The position numbers were made by a program, and so were the translations under genes. The notes beneath the pieces were generated by a model, which made no database searches, was not told the origin of the DNA, and saw only the letters and a list, made by a program, of their open reading frames with translations. DNA of 64,000 nt from Verrucomicrobiota bacterium (GTDB lineage: Bacteria > Verrucomicrobiota > Verrucomicrobiia > Verrucomicrobiales > DEV007), in the NCBI GenBank assembly GCA_030625775.1, contig DAOUQC010000007.1, positions 41,782-105,781 on the forward strand. Direction: 5' to 3'. Shown piece by piece: positions 32,281 through 41,511 of the stretch; the first letter of the stretch is position 1, and the number at the start of each line of letters is the position of its first letter.

Positions 32281-33426
32281 TCACTCGCTCCAACACATCA
32301 CCCAGATCGGTGTCTGCCCGGTTTCGTAAGTAGCGATTTTTTTCAGTTCACCGCTTTGCTGATTGATACGATAGGCGGCCATTCGGTCACCCCGTTGCCC
32401 CGCCGCATAAACAAAATTACCGGTCCGGTCGATGCAAAAAGAGCGAGGAAAAGGCTCGGTCGGGAAATGTCCGATCAGCTTCAAGAGACCTGTCTTGGGA
32501 TCAATCTCAAATCCAGCCAGCGTATCGCTCCGTGTAGCGCCATCCTTCAACTTACGGACGTCACGATTGGACATATACACAAAATGACCGTTGGGGGTGA
32601 TGTGAATATCAGCACCGGCACTGTTCCCCTCCCAGCCGGGTGGTAATGTCGAGAGAGTTTCACTAAGGGAAAGCATGCCCGTTTTGCGATCTACTTTCCA
32701 GGCACTGATTCCACCTCCGCGCTCGTTGGCGGTGTAGGCCATCGATAAAGTCGGGTGAAAGGCCAGGTGTCGTGGTTGGTGGTAGCTATGGTCTTCATCC
32801 GGCCCTTTGGCAAAGGGTGGATCCAGAGGAGTCAATTTCCCGGTATCGGCATTCAGGGAAAACTGGAAGACGGAGTTCGGTGCCGTGTGTGGAACGTAGG
32901 CAAAACGATTGCTTGGGTCTGTCACGATGAAGTGGGCTTTTTCCGCCGTGCTGTGATCGTCAATCAATTCACCGGTGCAGATGTGATTTTTATCGATCTT
33001 CCATACACTGACTTTCCCGGGACCGTAATGAGCAGCGAGAAGACTTTTTCCAGATGCGTCCACATGGATCGTCGGCGAGCGCAACGCCACCCGGGCCGTT
33101 TTCAAATGGGTGAGCTTTCCCGCTTTGTGCCGCAGAGTGATGATATGTGGCACGGCACGCTTTTCGCCATCCAACTTAATGTGCGATTCTACGTAGAGAT
33201 ACTTACCATCCTGCGTCTGGCTCATCGGACCGCCGTTGCCCGGAAGTTCCAGACGAGCATGTTCCTTTAGCTTGCCGGTCTTTGCATCGACCGTGTAAGT
33301 GACTAGATCCCGATCCTTCGTTGCGGCGAGAAAGAGATACTGTTCCGCAGATCCCGCCGCAGGAATCGAGCAGAAAATCACCGCGCATAGGAAATGTCTG
33401 AACCAGGTTTTAATATAATTTTTCAT
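32281..33426 (-). CDS. Lactonase-family beta-propeller protein (exported)
   Basis: A 381-residue protein with a signal peptide (about 1-27) and a seven-bladed propeller of the Pgl/lactonase family (COG2706-like). Recurring blade ends read LEHLTVTD-type strands such as YLFLAATKDRDLVTYTVDAKTGKLKEHARLELPG and MAYTANERGGGISAWKVDRKTGMLSLSETL. Cytoplasmic members hydrolyse 6-phosphogluconolactone; exported PVC members such as this one have no proven substrate. It reads convergent with the hydrolase gene. The N-terminal signal argues against a role in the pentose phosphate pathway. Confidence 0.85.
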   Translation of the reverse strand: MKNYIKTWFRHFLCAVIFCSIPAAGSAEQYLFLAATKDRDLVTYTVDAKTGKLKEHARLELPGNGGPMSQTQDGKYLYVESHIKLDGEKRAVPHIITLRHKAGKLTHLKTARVALRSPTIHVDASGKSLLAAHYGPGKVSVWKIDKNHICTGELIDDHSTAEKAHFIVTDPSNRFAYVPHTAPNSVFQFSLNADTGKLTPLDPPFAKGPDEDHSYHQPRHLAFHPTLSMAYTANERGGGISAWKVDRKTGMLSLSETLSTLPPGWEGNSAGADIHITPNGHFVYMSNRDVRKLKDGATRSDTLAGFEIDPKTGLLKLIGHFPTEPFPRSFCIDRTGNFVYAAGQRGDRMAAYRINQQSGELKKIATYETGQTPIWVMCWSE

Positions 33427-33463
33427 ATTTTTTTCAAACCTCTTCCTTAGCGATGCTTTGCGG

Positions 33464-33520
33464 CTTTGGACGCTTCGCTCGACCTTTCAGGTCGCCTGTC
33501 TTCACTTCGTTACGGCTGCG
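33464..33520 (+). repeat. Dispersed intergenic hairpin repeat, copy B
   Basis: It begins CTTTGGACGCTTCGCTCGAC and contains a clear small hairpin GACC-TTTCA-GGTC. At the matching place copy A has a CCC/GGG stem, so sequence differs while pairing is kept. It lies between the stop of the dimethylformamidase-like gene and the start of the lactonase-like gene. Confidence 0.6.
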
Positions 33521-33538
33521 AGATATCTCTCCCTCGAA

Positions 33539-34963
33539 CTACTTTTCGCTTTTCTTAGACAAACGATCGAGCACATTTCTGGTGATTTGTTCGACGTGTT
33601 TGTCTTTGCCTTTCAGTCCATGAGACCAGTCGGTGGTGGCGGCGGTGAAGACGGTTCCGCCCTGAGTGTAGATGCCCATGCAGGCGTTGCCTGAGTGACC
33701 GACTTCCCAGCGCTCGTACCATTCGGCGTCATCGGGGTGCCAGCGCACCGGGCAGGAGGCGAGGATTTGGAAAGATTTTGGTGTGCCGTCTTTATAAGTC
33801 GGGATGGGCAAGCCGTCCTGCCATGTCAGTTCACAGCCGTCGGCTTCGTATCCGACGATGGTGTCCTTGCCGCCGAATTCATCATCACGTTTCAGGCTGG
33901 TGCCTTCGAAAACCCAGTGATCGGGGCGGTGGACTTTGTAGGAGGCTTTTTCTCCCATGAACTGTCCGTGACTGCCGCGGTAACCGCCGTAGATGAAACC
34001 AACGCCGGTCAGCTCGTTCTCCGTGCGTTCGAGCAGGTGATGGCTCCAGGCGGTGGAAAGCAGTTTAAATTCCCGGGTCTGGAAAACTGGGTCGGCGTGA
34101 TAGTTGTTTTTGTAACAGGTGAAAGATTTGCCGTCGTCTTCCGTACGGGTTTGCCAGCAAACGGAATTGCCACTGAGGAAAGCGACGTTTCCTCCTTTGG
34201 CGATCCAGGCTTCGAGATTGTCGCGCATTGGAGTGGACCAGTATTCATCGTGGCCGACGCTGAGAACGAGGTTGTAGTTCTCTAGAATTTCCGGACGGGA
34301 TTCGAGGTCTCCGTTGGCTGCGTAATCCAGTTCATAACCATTTTCTTCACACCAGACGACAAAAGGTAATTCCCAACGGTTGAATTGGGATCTGGTGGGG
34401 CGTTCGAAGGAAACCTTGTGTCCTTGGTTTTTTGCGAGTCCGCTGTAAGCGTAAACGCTGAAGCCTCCCCAGTTGTTGTAAGCGTTGTAAGTGTTGGTGC
34501 AAAGCTGAAGGAGGATCTTGGTGTTTTTTCCTGGATTGGCGGAGCGAACGATGAAAAAAGCTTCGGCCGTTGCGGTGCGACTGCTGCGTTGGGTCCATTT
34601 TCCTCCCCCGTCTTTTATGCTGAATCTTGCGGTGTAATATCCGGTTTTCCATTTTGGATCAACGGGCACCCGGAAGGTTTCGGGCCAGTGGCAGCCATTG
34701 GCTGAGGCATCCTCGGGAACAGGATGAATTTGTCCGGGTAGGTTTTTTTTGCTCCATACAACCTGGGGTTTGGCCCCCAGGCGGGTGATTTCGACTGAAA
34801 ACTTAGGGGTGCTGGATGAAACGTGAAATGCCAGTTCGTCGCCGGCGATGACAGAGATGTCGCCGGCGTAGCCTTCGATGAAAAAGGGGTGGTCATCGGC
34901 TCGGGTGAGAGTGGTGAGCGAGGTTAGAATTAATGCGACCAGGGAGAGGGTGAATTTGTTCAT
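33539..34963 (-). CDS. Exported N,N-dimethylformamidase large-subunit-like protein
   Basis: A 474-residue protein with a signal peptide (1-22). The main domain has the pattern of the dimethylformamidase large-subunit family: NTYNAYNNWGGFSVY, a Rossmann-like middle (YNLVLSVGHDEYWSTPMRDNLEAWIAKGGNVAFLSGNSVCWQ), and a C-terminal GTVFTAATTDWSHGL. The N-terminal 140 residues form a beta-sandwich (IEGYAGDISVIAGDELAFHVS). True DMFases are cytoplasmic iron amidohydrolases; the export signal and different context suggest another amide or glycan-linked substrate. Encoded upstream of the lactonase-like gene on the same strand with the repeat copy B in between. Confidence 0.8.
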   Translation of the reverse strand: MNKFTLSLVALILTSLTTLTRADDHPFFIEGYAGDISVIAGDELAFHVSSSTPKFSVEITRLGAKPQVVWSKKNLPGQIHPVPEDASANGCHWPETFRVPVDPKWKTGYYTARFSIKDGGGKWTQRSSRTATAEAFFIVRSANPGKNTKILLQLCTNTYNAYNNWGGFSVYAYSGLAKNQGHKVSFERPTRSQFNRWELPFVVWCEENGYELDYAANGDLESRPEILENYNLVLSVGHDEYWSTPMRDNLEAWIAKGGNVAFLSGNSVCWQTRTEDDGKSFTCYKNNYHADPVFQTREFKLLSTAWSHHLLERTENELTGVGFIYGGYRGSHGQFMGEKASYKVHRPDHWVFEGTSLKRDDEFGGKDTIVGYEADGCELTWQDGLPIPTYKDGTPKSFQILASCPVRWHPDDAEWYERWEVGHSGNACMGIYTQGGTVFTAATTDWSHGLKGKDKHVEQITRNVLDRLSKKSEK

Positions 34964-35151
34964 GATGGGGATTTAGAATAGGAAAAATAGATTCGCTATG
35001 AAGAACACGAAGGACGTGAAGAAAAATGATGAAGGGGGGGGAAGAGTGAGGGGTGGAGAGTATCGATGGGGATTTGTCATCATTCAAGGGTAATTCGTGT
35101 TTGAGTGCCCGGGTTGAGAACAGATGGATATCGGCTTAAGCTGGTCATGCG

Positions 35152-36300
35152 ATGGGGGTATTTAAAACAGGGATATTTTTTTCGTTGGTTCTGTTTATCG
35201 CTGTGCAGGTAAGCTTGGCGCAGAAAATAGCGCTGCCGCCGGAGATGAAATTGGAGGCATTGCCGTTGCGAGCGATTGATCCGAGTGATAATCCTTCCAC
35301 ACCGGCAAAAGTGGAATTGGGGCGTTTGTTGTTTTTTGACCCACTGTTGTCGGCTACGAAGACGGTGGCCTGTGCGACATGTCATCACCCGAGTTATGGA
35401 TGGGCGGATGGACGGGCTACGCCGATAGGGGTGGGGGGGCGTGGAATCGGGCCGAAACGTTTGCCGGTGAGGACTGCAGGCATAGATCCATTGCCGAGGA
35501 ATACACCGGGGCTACTGAATGTAGGCTTTAATGGATTGGTGAGCGGTCAGGTTTATGATCCAAAAAAAGCGCCGATGTTTTTGGACGTGCGTGAGGGTGG
35601 ACTTGAAGCGCAGATTTCTCATCCGATACGAGCACAGGCGGAAATGCGTGGCAACGAGTGTCCGGAATCACAGGCCATGGCGCAGATGCTTGGGCGTATT
35701 GGCCGGGAGGAAGTCTATCGGGAAAAATTCAGCAAGGCGTTCCCGGATCAGGCAGGAGGTAAGGTGACTGTTGAAAAGGTGGTCGCGGCGATCGCTTCTT
35801 TTGAGCGGACTTTAGTGGCAGCTAACGCGCCCTTTGATCGGTTCATGAGGGGGGACAAATCAGCAATGACGGAGCAACAGCAGAAGGGGATGAAGACCTA
35901 CGAAAAGGCGGGCTGTGTGCATTGTCATGGCGGCCCGATGTTTTCGGATTTCAAACTGCACTTTATTGACGTGACCGGCACAGGCAGGGACGATCGGCAA
36001 CCGATGCGAACACCGACTCTGAGGAATTTGCGTTACACGGCGCCCTACCTGCATCACGGCCGAAAACGCACCCTTGAAGAGGTAATGGTTTTTTATGAGA
36101 AGCTGATGGATGCCGCGGCTGAAGTGCTGGATGGCGGTGCTGATACGGATCCTCCCTTTGATCCCTTGTTAAAACATCTTCATCTAGAAGCTGAGGATTT
36201 TGAGGATGTATTGGCCTTTTTGGATGCCTTGAATGATGAGGCCTGGGATAAGAGTGTGCCGAAAAGTGTGCCGAGCGGATTGAAAGTTGGGGGAGAGTGA
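35152..36300 (+). CDS. Di-haem cytochrome c peroxidase/MauG-family protein
   Basis: A 382-residue exported protein with a signal peptide (1-23). The two c-type haem sites are CATCH (74-78) and CVHCH (255-259), spaced as in bacterial cytochrome c peroxidases. Other landmarks are VELGRLLFFDPLLSATKTVACATCHHP, RNTPGLLNVGFN and RTPTLRNLRYTAPYLHHGRKRTLEEVMVFY. It reduces hydrogen peroxide or oxidises a protein or small-molecule partner in the periplasm. The region upstream contains its promoter and is divergent from the dimethylformamidase-like gene. Confidence 0.9.
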   Translation: MGVFKTGIFFSLVLFIAVQVSLAQKIALPPEMKLEALPLRAIDPSDNPSTPAKVELGRLLFFDPLLSATKTVACATCHHPSYGWADGRATPIGVGGRGIGPKRLPVRTAGIDPLPRNTPGLLNVGFNGLVSGQVYDPKKAPMFLDVREGGLEAQISHPIRAQAEMRGNECPESQAMAQMLGRIGREEVYREKFSKAFPDQAGGKVTVEKVVAAIASFERTLVAANAPFDRFMRGDKSAMTEQQQKGMKTYEKAGCVHCHGGPMFSDFKLHFIDVTGTGRDDRQPMRTPTLRNLRYTAPYLHHGRKRTLEEVMVFYEKLMDAAAEVLDGGADTDPPFDPLLKHLHLEAEDFEDVLAFLDALNDEAWDKSVPKSVPSGLKVGGE

Positions 36301-36418
36301 GGGGGGCATCAGGAATTAGGAATTGAGAATGAATCGAACAAACATTCTTATCTTATTTCCTTCCTTTGCGTCTTTGCGTGAGGCGCTTCTTTTCGTTGTA
36401 TTTTAGTGATCCCGTATG

Positions 36419-36447
36419 ACACCCGAAAAATTGACAAGATCGGGTGT
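36419..36447 (+). promoter_or_regulatory. Leader hairpin upstream of gcvT
   Basis: ACACCCGA and TCGGGTGT form a perfect eight-base stem with a 13-base loop, ending 21 bases before the preferred GTG start of gcvT. It could be an mRNA structure controlling translation or an operator. I searched this leader for a glycine riboswitch pattern and did not find one. If gcvT starts at the upstream GTG 36406, the stem lies inside the coding sequence. Confidence 0.4.
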
Positions 36448-36468
36448 GGGGTGGACTCTGGCGGCATC

Positions 36469-37575
36469 GTGAGTGAGGAAAAAAATAGTGAAGTGAAACA
36501 AACGCCGCTTGCGGCCCGGCATGTTGAACTGGGAGCCAGGATGGTGGCCTTTGCCGGATGGGAAATGCCCATTCAGTATTCGAGCATCATGAGCGAGCAC
36601 CTGACGGTTCGCGAGAAAGCCGGGGTGTTTGATATTTCCCACATGGGCCAGATCTGGGCGAAGGGGGCGAAGGTGGCCGAGTGGTTGAATGGAGTGCTGA
36701 CGAATGATCTTTCGGTATTGGCGGTCGGGGAGGGGCAGTACACTCTGATGCTCAACGAAAAAGGTGGTGTGATTGATGATTTGATCATCTACCGGTCCGG
36801 CGAGACTGAATTTTTACTGGTGGTGAATGCATCGATGATCGAGGTCGATTTTGAGTGGTTGGAGAATCAGGCGGTGGGTGCTGATGGAATTGAGCTGGAT
36901 AATGAGAGCGATGATTATGCGGGCTTGGCGATTCAGGGGCCGAAGGCAGTCGAGGTGTGGGCAACAATGGCGGGGGAAAGTGGTAAAGCGTTGCCGCAGA
37001 GAAATCAGATAGCGCGAGTGATTGCAGAGAATGGCGATGCTTTGATTCTCTGTCGCACGGGTTACACGGGGGAAGACGGTTTCGAGTTGTTCTGTCCGGC
37101 TGCATCTGCAGTGTTCTGGTGGGATAAGGCTTTGGAAGCGGGTTGTGAGCCTTGTGGCCTGGGCGCTCGGGATACCTTGAGATTGGAAAAATGTTATCCG
37201 CTGAATGGCTCGGATCTTGATGAAGAGCATACGCCCTTGGAAGCGGGGCTCGGTTATTTCGTCAAACTGGATAAAGGCGAATTTGTGGGTAGGGAGATAT
37301 TGGCTCAGCAGAAAGAAAACGGGCTGGATAGAAGACTATGTGCGATTCGAATGACCGCGAAGGGGCCTCCGCCGAGACCGCATTACGGGGTGTTTGCTCC
37401 AGAGGGGGGCGGGCAGATTGCCGAACTGTCGAGTGGAGGCCTTTCGCCATCGCTCAAAGAGGGCATCGGCATGGCTTATTTGCCGAAAGACTATGGGAAA
37501 GTGGGCACAAAACTCGAGATTGATGTGCGTGGCCGACTTTATGCTGCAGAAGTGGTGAAAAAACCGTTTTATTAA
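36469..37575 (+). CDS. gcvT: Glycine cleavage system aminomethyltransferase (T protein)
   Basis: A 368-residue T protein that moves the aminomethyl carbon from lipoylated GcvH to tetrahydrofolate and releases ammonia. Start GTG 36469 yields an N-terminus (TPLAARHVELGARMVAFAGWEMPIQY) of normal family length; GTG 36406 would add 21 residues of no family character. Other landmarks are GVFDISHMGQIW, LTNDLSVL, YTGEDGFELFCPA, ARDTLRLEKCYPLNG and a C-terminal barrel with SSGGLSPSLKEGIGMAYLP. It is followed by gcvH and gcvP on the same strand, so the locus encodes the T, H and P components; the L component (lpd) is not in the window. Confidence 0.96.
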   Translation: MSEEKNSEVKQTPLAARHVELGARMVAFAGWEMPIQYSSIMSEHLTVREKAGVFDISHMGQIWAKGAKVAEWLNGVLTNDLSVLAVGEGQYTLMLNEKGGVIDDLIIYRSGETEFLLVVNASMIEVDFEWLENQAVGADGIELDNESDDYAGLAIQGPKAVEVWATMAGESGKALPQRNQIARVIAENGDALILCRTGYTGEDGFELFCPAASAVFWWDKALEAGCEPCGLGARDTLRLEKCYPLNGSDLDEEHTPLEAGLGYFVKLDKGEFVGREILAQQKENGLDRRLCAIRMTAKGPPPRPHYGVFAPEGGGQIAELSSGGLSPSLKEGIGMAYLPKDYGKVGTKLEIDVRGRLYAAEVVKKPFY

Positions 37576-37590
37576 GGAGACAGGAGTTAG

Positions 37591-37618
37591 AGCCGAAGCG
37601 AAGCGGAGACAGACGCAG
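37591..37618 (-). repeat. Dispersed intergenic hairpin repeat, copy C (partial)
   Basis: On the minus strand this contains CTGTCTCCGCTTCGCTTCGGCT, which matches the distal part of copy A (CTGTCTCGCTTTCGCTCGGCTG). It lies in the 129-base gap between gcvT and gcvH and has no open reading frame of note. Confidence 0.45.
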
Positions 37619-37704
37619 TCAACATAGGAGATAAAATGAATCCGGATTTCTTGATTCCACACTTTATTTGAGCTAGGAAGTCGTATAAGAACACTTTTTT
37701 GAAC

Positions 37705-38082
37705 ATGAATATACCGGATCAATTGAAATACGCGGAGAGCCACGAATGGACAGCACTGGCTGAGGATGTGGCAACGATAGGAATATCAGATCATGCCCAG
37801 ACAGAATTGACAGATATCGTTTATGTCGAGGTGCCTGAGACGGGAAGACAGGTCAGCGCAGGCGACCCGGTGGCAGTGGTCGAATCAGTGAAAGCTGCCA
37901 GTGATATTTATGCGCCGATTTCAGGTGAAATTGTCGAGGTGAACGAGGCGGTGCAGAACGACCCCGCTTTGGTCAATACCGACCCTTACGGGGAAGGCTG
38001 GTTGTTTAAAATCAAAGCGGAAGATGCGTCGCAATTGGACGCTTTGATGGATGCAGGCGCTTATCAAGCGCATATCTCGTGA
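37705..38082 (+). CDS. gcvH: Glycine cleavage system lipoyl carrier (H protein)
   Basis: A 125-residue H protein starting at ATG 37705 ([15 protein letters not shown]); the upstream TTG would add two residues. The lipoylated lysine is K63 in [14 protein letters not shown]. Other features are [23 protein letters not shown] and the closing GEGWLFKIK. It shuttles the aminomethyl group between P and T proteins and is reoxidised by the L protein. The preceding gap holds repeat copy C, so gcvH may have its own promoter. Length and motifs are standard. Confidence 0.97.
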   Translation: MNIPDQLKYAESHEWTALAEDVATIGISDHAQTELTDIVYVEVPETGRQVSAGDPVAVVESVKAASDIYAPISGEIVEVNEAVQNDPALVNTDPYGEGWLFKIKAEDASQLDALMDAGAYQAHIS

Positions 38083-38107
38083 GTTTGAACTTTTGACTTA
38101 TAATACG

Positions 38108-40975
38108 ATGCCAGGTCGTGATTCTTTGCCGGAAGTTGGTGGTTCAGCGTCATTTGCCTGCCGGCATATAGGGCCCGATGAGGATGCCGCGCAAGGCATG
38201 GCTGAAGTCATTGGTTATGATTCAGTCGACAGCTTGATCGATGATGTGGTTCCGGCATCCATTCGGCTTGGACAGTCGCTCGAATTGCCTGATGCCTTGT
38301 CGGAAAGCGGTGCTTTGCAACGTTTGGAAGACATCATGGGTAACAACCGGATTAGCCGATCTCTGATTGGCTGTGGTTATTCGGATTGCATCATGCCGCC
38401 GGTGATCCAGAGAAACATTCTTGAGAACCCAGGTTGGTATACTGCTTACACTCCCTATCAGGCTGAAATTGCCCAGGGACGCATGGAGGCATTAATCACC
38501 TTCCAGACCATGGTGACTGATCTGACGGCCATGGATGTGGCCAATGCTTCACTGTTGGATGAAGGCACGGCCGCGGCTGAAGCAATGGCGATGTGTGCCG
38601 GAGCGAGGATGAAAGGCACGCGCTTTCTGGTATCGGAAAAGTGTCATCCACAGACGATTGATGTGTTGCGGACGCGGGCGGAGCCACTGGGGATTTCTAT
38701 TGATTTGGTGAACGAAAAAAAAATCGGTGACACAATTGGGGAAGAGAAAGACTCGACCCTGCTTGGATTGCTGCTGCAGTATCCGACGACGGATGGAGAG
38801 ATTTGTGATTACGCGGGTGTCACTGATAAAGTTCATGCAGTAGGCGGTCTGGTGGTGGTGGCAGCGGACTTGCTGGCTTTGACTTTGCTGAAGCCACCCG
38901 GCGAATGGGGAGCGGATATTGTGTTGGGGAATTCGCAGCGTTTCGGAGTGCCGCTGGGATTTGGAGGTCCACATGCGGCCTTCATGGCTTGCACTGATGC
39001 GATGAAACGCCGACTGCCGGGTCGTTTGATAGGGGTGTCAAAGGATGCGGATGGTCGCCCTGCTCTGCGGCTTTCGTTGCAGACTCGCGAGCAACATATT
39101 CGTCGGGAAAAGGCGACCAGTAATATTTGCACGGCCCAGGTTTTGCTGGCGGTGTTGGCGGCGATGTTTGCGGTCTATCATGGGCCGGAGGGCTTGCGGG
39201 CGATTGCACTTGGTATCCATCGACGCACGGCGAAACTGGCGCAGCTTCTACGTGGTGCCGGCTTGAAGATTACGCATGAGCATTTTTTCGACACGCTGAA
39301 AATTTACGCTGATCCTGCAGACAAGGAAGGCTTGTTTGAAAGGGCACAGAATGCGGGAATCAATTTGCGCGAATATGAAGATGATTTTGTCGGGCTGTCT
39401 CTGGATGAGGTTTGTGATGATGAAATTTGCGCACAGGTGCTGGAAGTTTTTGGCGTAAATGAGAGTGGTGACAAAAAGGAAGAGACTGATGCCATTCCGG
39501 CCGGGCTTCAACGTGAGTCCGAGTATTTAAGTCATTCGGTTTTCCATCTGTATCATACAGAGACAGAGATGCTGCGCTATCTGCGGCGTCTGGAAGGCAA
39601 GGATTTGGCTTTGAATGTGAGCATGATCCCGCTCGGGTCGTGTACGATGAAGCTGAACGCCACTGCTGAAATGATGCCCTTGAGCTGGCGATCAGTGGGC
39701 GGACTGCATCCTTTTGCTCCGCCGGATCAGACCAAGGGCTATGTGAAGATGGCGGATGAGCTTGAAGTGTGGCTGGCTGAGATCACCGGTTTTGCAGCGG
39801 TGTCTTTGCAGCCCAATGCGGGTTCTCAAGGGGAGTTTGCCGGTTTGCTGGCGATACGGCGCTATCATCAGGAGCGGGGCGACAATGATCGCACGGTATG
39901 CCTGATTCCAACTTCAGCTCACGGAACAAACCCAGCGAGCGCAGTAATGGCTGGTTTTACGGTGGTGCCGGTGCGTTGTGACGAAGAGGGCAACATTGAT
40001 GTGGAAGACATCAAGGTCAAGGCTTCGGAGCATGCCGACCAATTGGGAGCTTTGATGATTACCTATCCGTCGACTCACGGCGTGTTCGAGGAATCGGTGA
40101 AGGAGATTTGTGACTGCATTCACGAAAATGGAGGTCAGGTTTACCTGGACGGTGCCAACATGAATGCGCAGGTGGGGCTTTGTCGTCCGGGTGATATCGG
40201 GGGTGATGTTTGTCATTTGAATCTGCACAAAACATTCAGCATTCCGCATGGTGGGGGTGGCCCTGGAGTGGGGCCTATCGGAGTGGCGGAGCATCTCGTT
40301 CCCTACCTGCCGGGTCACCGTGAGTGGGATGAAGAAACGGGTGCGGTTTGCGCAGCTCCTTATGGCAGTGCGAGCATTTTGACGATTTCGTGGATGTATC
40401 TGGCGATGATGGGGGCACCGAGTCTCACTCGTGCTACTAAGACTGCGATTTTGAATGCAAATTACATCGCCCATCGCTTGAGTGATTTTTATCCGGTTCT
40501 GTATCGTGGGCGCAATGGTTTGGTGGCGCATGAGTGCATCATTGATTTACGACCGCTGAAAGAAACTTCCGGCATTGATGTGGAAGATGTTGCCAAACGT
40601 CTGATGGATTACGGTTACCACGCCCCGACAATGTCGTGGCCGGTTCCGGGCACGCTGATGATCGAGCCAACGGAGAGTGAGTCTCTGGTGGAGCTTGATC
40701 GTTTCTGCGATGCCATGATTTCGATTCACGGTGAGATTCAACAGGTGATCAGCGGTGAGGCGGACAGTGAAAACAATGTGCTGAAAAATGCACCCCATCC
40801 CGCAGAGACCTTGTTGACTGGAAGCTGGGACCGCCCCTATTCGAGGGAGGCGGCGGCTTATCCCAGTGAGTGGACACGTAAGTCGAAATTCTGGCCACCG
40901 GTGAGCCGGATCGATAATGTTTTTGGTGATCGGAATCTGGTGTGTTCGTGTGAGGGTATGGAAGCGTATGAGTAG
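38108..40975 (+). CDS. gcvP: Glycine dehydrogenase (decarboxylating), single-chain P protein
   Basis: A 955-residue single-polypeptide P protein that decarboxylates glycine using pyridoxal phosphate. ATG 38108 is preferred: it gives the usual N-terminus ([22 protein letters not shown]), whereas the open frame from 38051 would overlap gcvH. The PLP lysine is in [17 protein letters not shown]- and C-terminal halves are homologous, with [15 protein letters not shown] in the first and [19 protein letters not shown] in the second. No clear ribosome-binding site precedes the start. The gene follows gcvH by 25 bases. Confidence 0.97.
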   Translation: MPGRDSLPEVGGSASFACRHIGPDEDAAQGMAEVIGYDSVDSLIDDVVPASIRLGQSLELPDALSESGALQRLEDIMGNNRISRSLIGCGYSDCIMPPVIQRNILENPGWYTAYTPYQAEIAQGRMEALITFQTMVTDLTAMDVANASLLDEGTAAAEAMAMCAGARMKGTRFLVSEKCHPQTIDVLRTRAEPLGISIDLVNEKKIGDTIGEEKDSTLLGLLLQYPTTDGEICDYAGVTDKVHAVGGLVVVAADLLALTLLKPPGEWGADIVLGNSQRFGVPLGFGGPHAAFMACTDAMKRRLPGRLIGVSKDADGRPALRLSLQTREQHIRREKATSNICTAQVLLAVLAAMFAVYHGPEGLRAIALGIHRRTAKLAQLLRGAGLKITHEHFFDTLKIYADPADKEGLFERAQNAGINLREYEDDFVGLSLDEVCDDEICAQVLEVFGVNESGDKKEETDAIPAGLQRESEYLSHSVFHLYHTETEMLRYLRRLEGKDLALNVSMIPLGSCTMKLNATAEMMPLSWRSVGGLHPFAPPDQTKGYVKMADELEVWLAEITGFAAVSLQPNAGSQGEFAGLLAIRRYHQERGDNDRTVCLIPTSAHGTNPASAVMAGFTVVPVRCDEEGNIDVEDIKVKASEHADQLGALMITYPSTHGVFEESVKEICDCIHENGGQVYLDGANMNAQVGLCRPGDIGGDVCHLNLHKTFSIPHGGGGPGVGPIGVAEHLVPYLPGHREWDEETGAVCAAPYGSASILTISWMYLAMMGAPSLTRATKTAILNANYIAHRLSDFYPVLYRGRNGLVAHECIIDLRPLKETSGIDVEDVAKRLMDYGYHAPTMSWPVPGTLMIEPTESESLVELDRFCDAMISIHGEIQQVISGEADSENNVLKNAPHPAETLLTGSWDRPYSREAAAYPSEWTRKSKFWPPVSRIDNVFGDRNLVCSCEGMEAYE

Positions 40976-41021
40976 AGAAGAAGGCTATAGCGGATTAGGT
41001 TATAGGCTGTAGTTTTGAGGG

Positions 41022-41501
41022 ATGAACACTGATTGGAAAAAATGGGAGCCAAATATGCGGGCGACTCTAGTGTTCGTATTACGCGGAAATGAGGTGTTGT
41101 TGATTCACAAAAAACGCGGGCTTGGCGCGGGAAAAATCAATGGTCCGGGTGGCAAAATCGAGCAAGGGGAAACTCCCTTGCAGGCAGGGGTTCGTGAGGT
41201 GGAGGAGGAGTTGAAGATCACTCCATTTAATCTGGAAGAAATGGGAACCCTTCATTTTCAGTTTGTCGATGGACTGGCGATTCACTGTGTGGTTTTCATT
41301 GCCACGGGGTTTCGAGGTACACCGAAGGAAACCGATGAGGCGATCCCCGAGTGGTTTGTGATTGATGAAATTCCCTACGGACAAATGTGGGAGGATGATC
41401 AGTACTGGTTGCCTGGGATGTTAGGAGGAAAAAAATTCATGGCCTGGTTCGATTTTGATGACGAGGCCATGCTGAGCAAGCAAATCGAATGGGGCGACTA
41501 G
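41022..41501 (+). CDS. Nudix hydrolase (MTH1/MutT-like)
   Basis: A 159-residue Nudix protein. The Nudix box runs from G44 to I66 with E50, R58, E59, E62 and E63 in place. The residues just before it (GKINGPGGKIEQGE) and the downstream FQFVDG and W(F)...M resemble MTH1-type 8-oxo-dGTP diphosphatases, which clean the nucleotide pool. Other nucleoside-triphosphate substrates are possible. It follows gcvP by 46 bases and is convergent with the large ASH/FN3 gene, only ten bases away. Confidence 0.87.
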   Translation: MNTDWKKWEPNMRATLVFVLRGNEVLLIHKKRGLGAGKINGPGGKIEQGETPLQAGVREVEEELKITPFNLEEMGTLHFQFVDGLAIHCVVFIATGFRGTPKETDEAIPEWFVIDEIPYGQMWEDDQYWLPGMLGGKKFMAWFDFDDEAMLSKQIEWGD

Positions 41502-41511
41502 CCTGACTCAT

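Noticed and set aside
36301..36468. Glycine riboswitch before gcvT
   Set aside because: I did not find the expected conserved blocks by eye. A covariance search would settle it.
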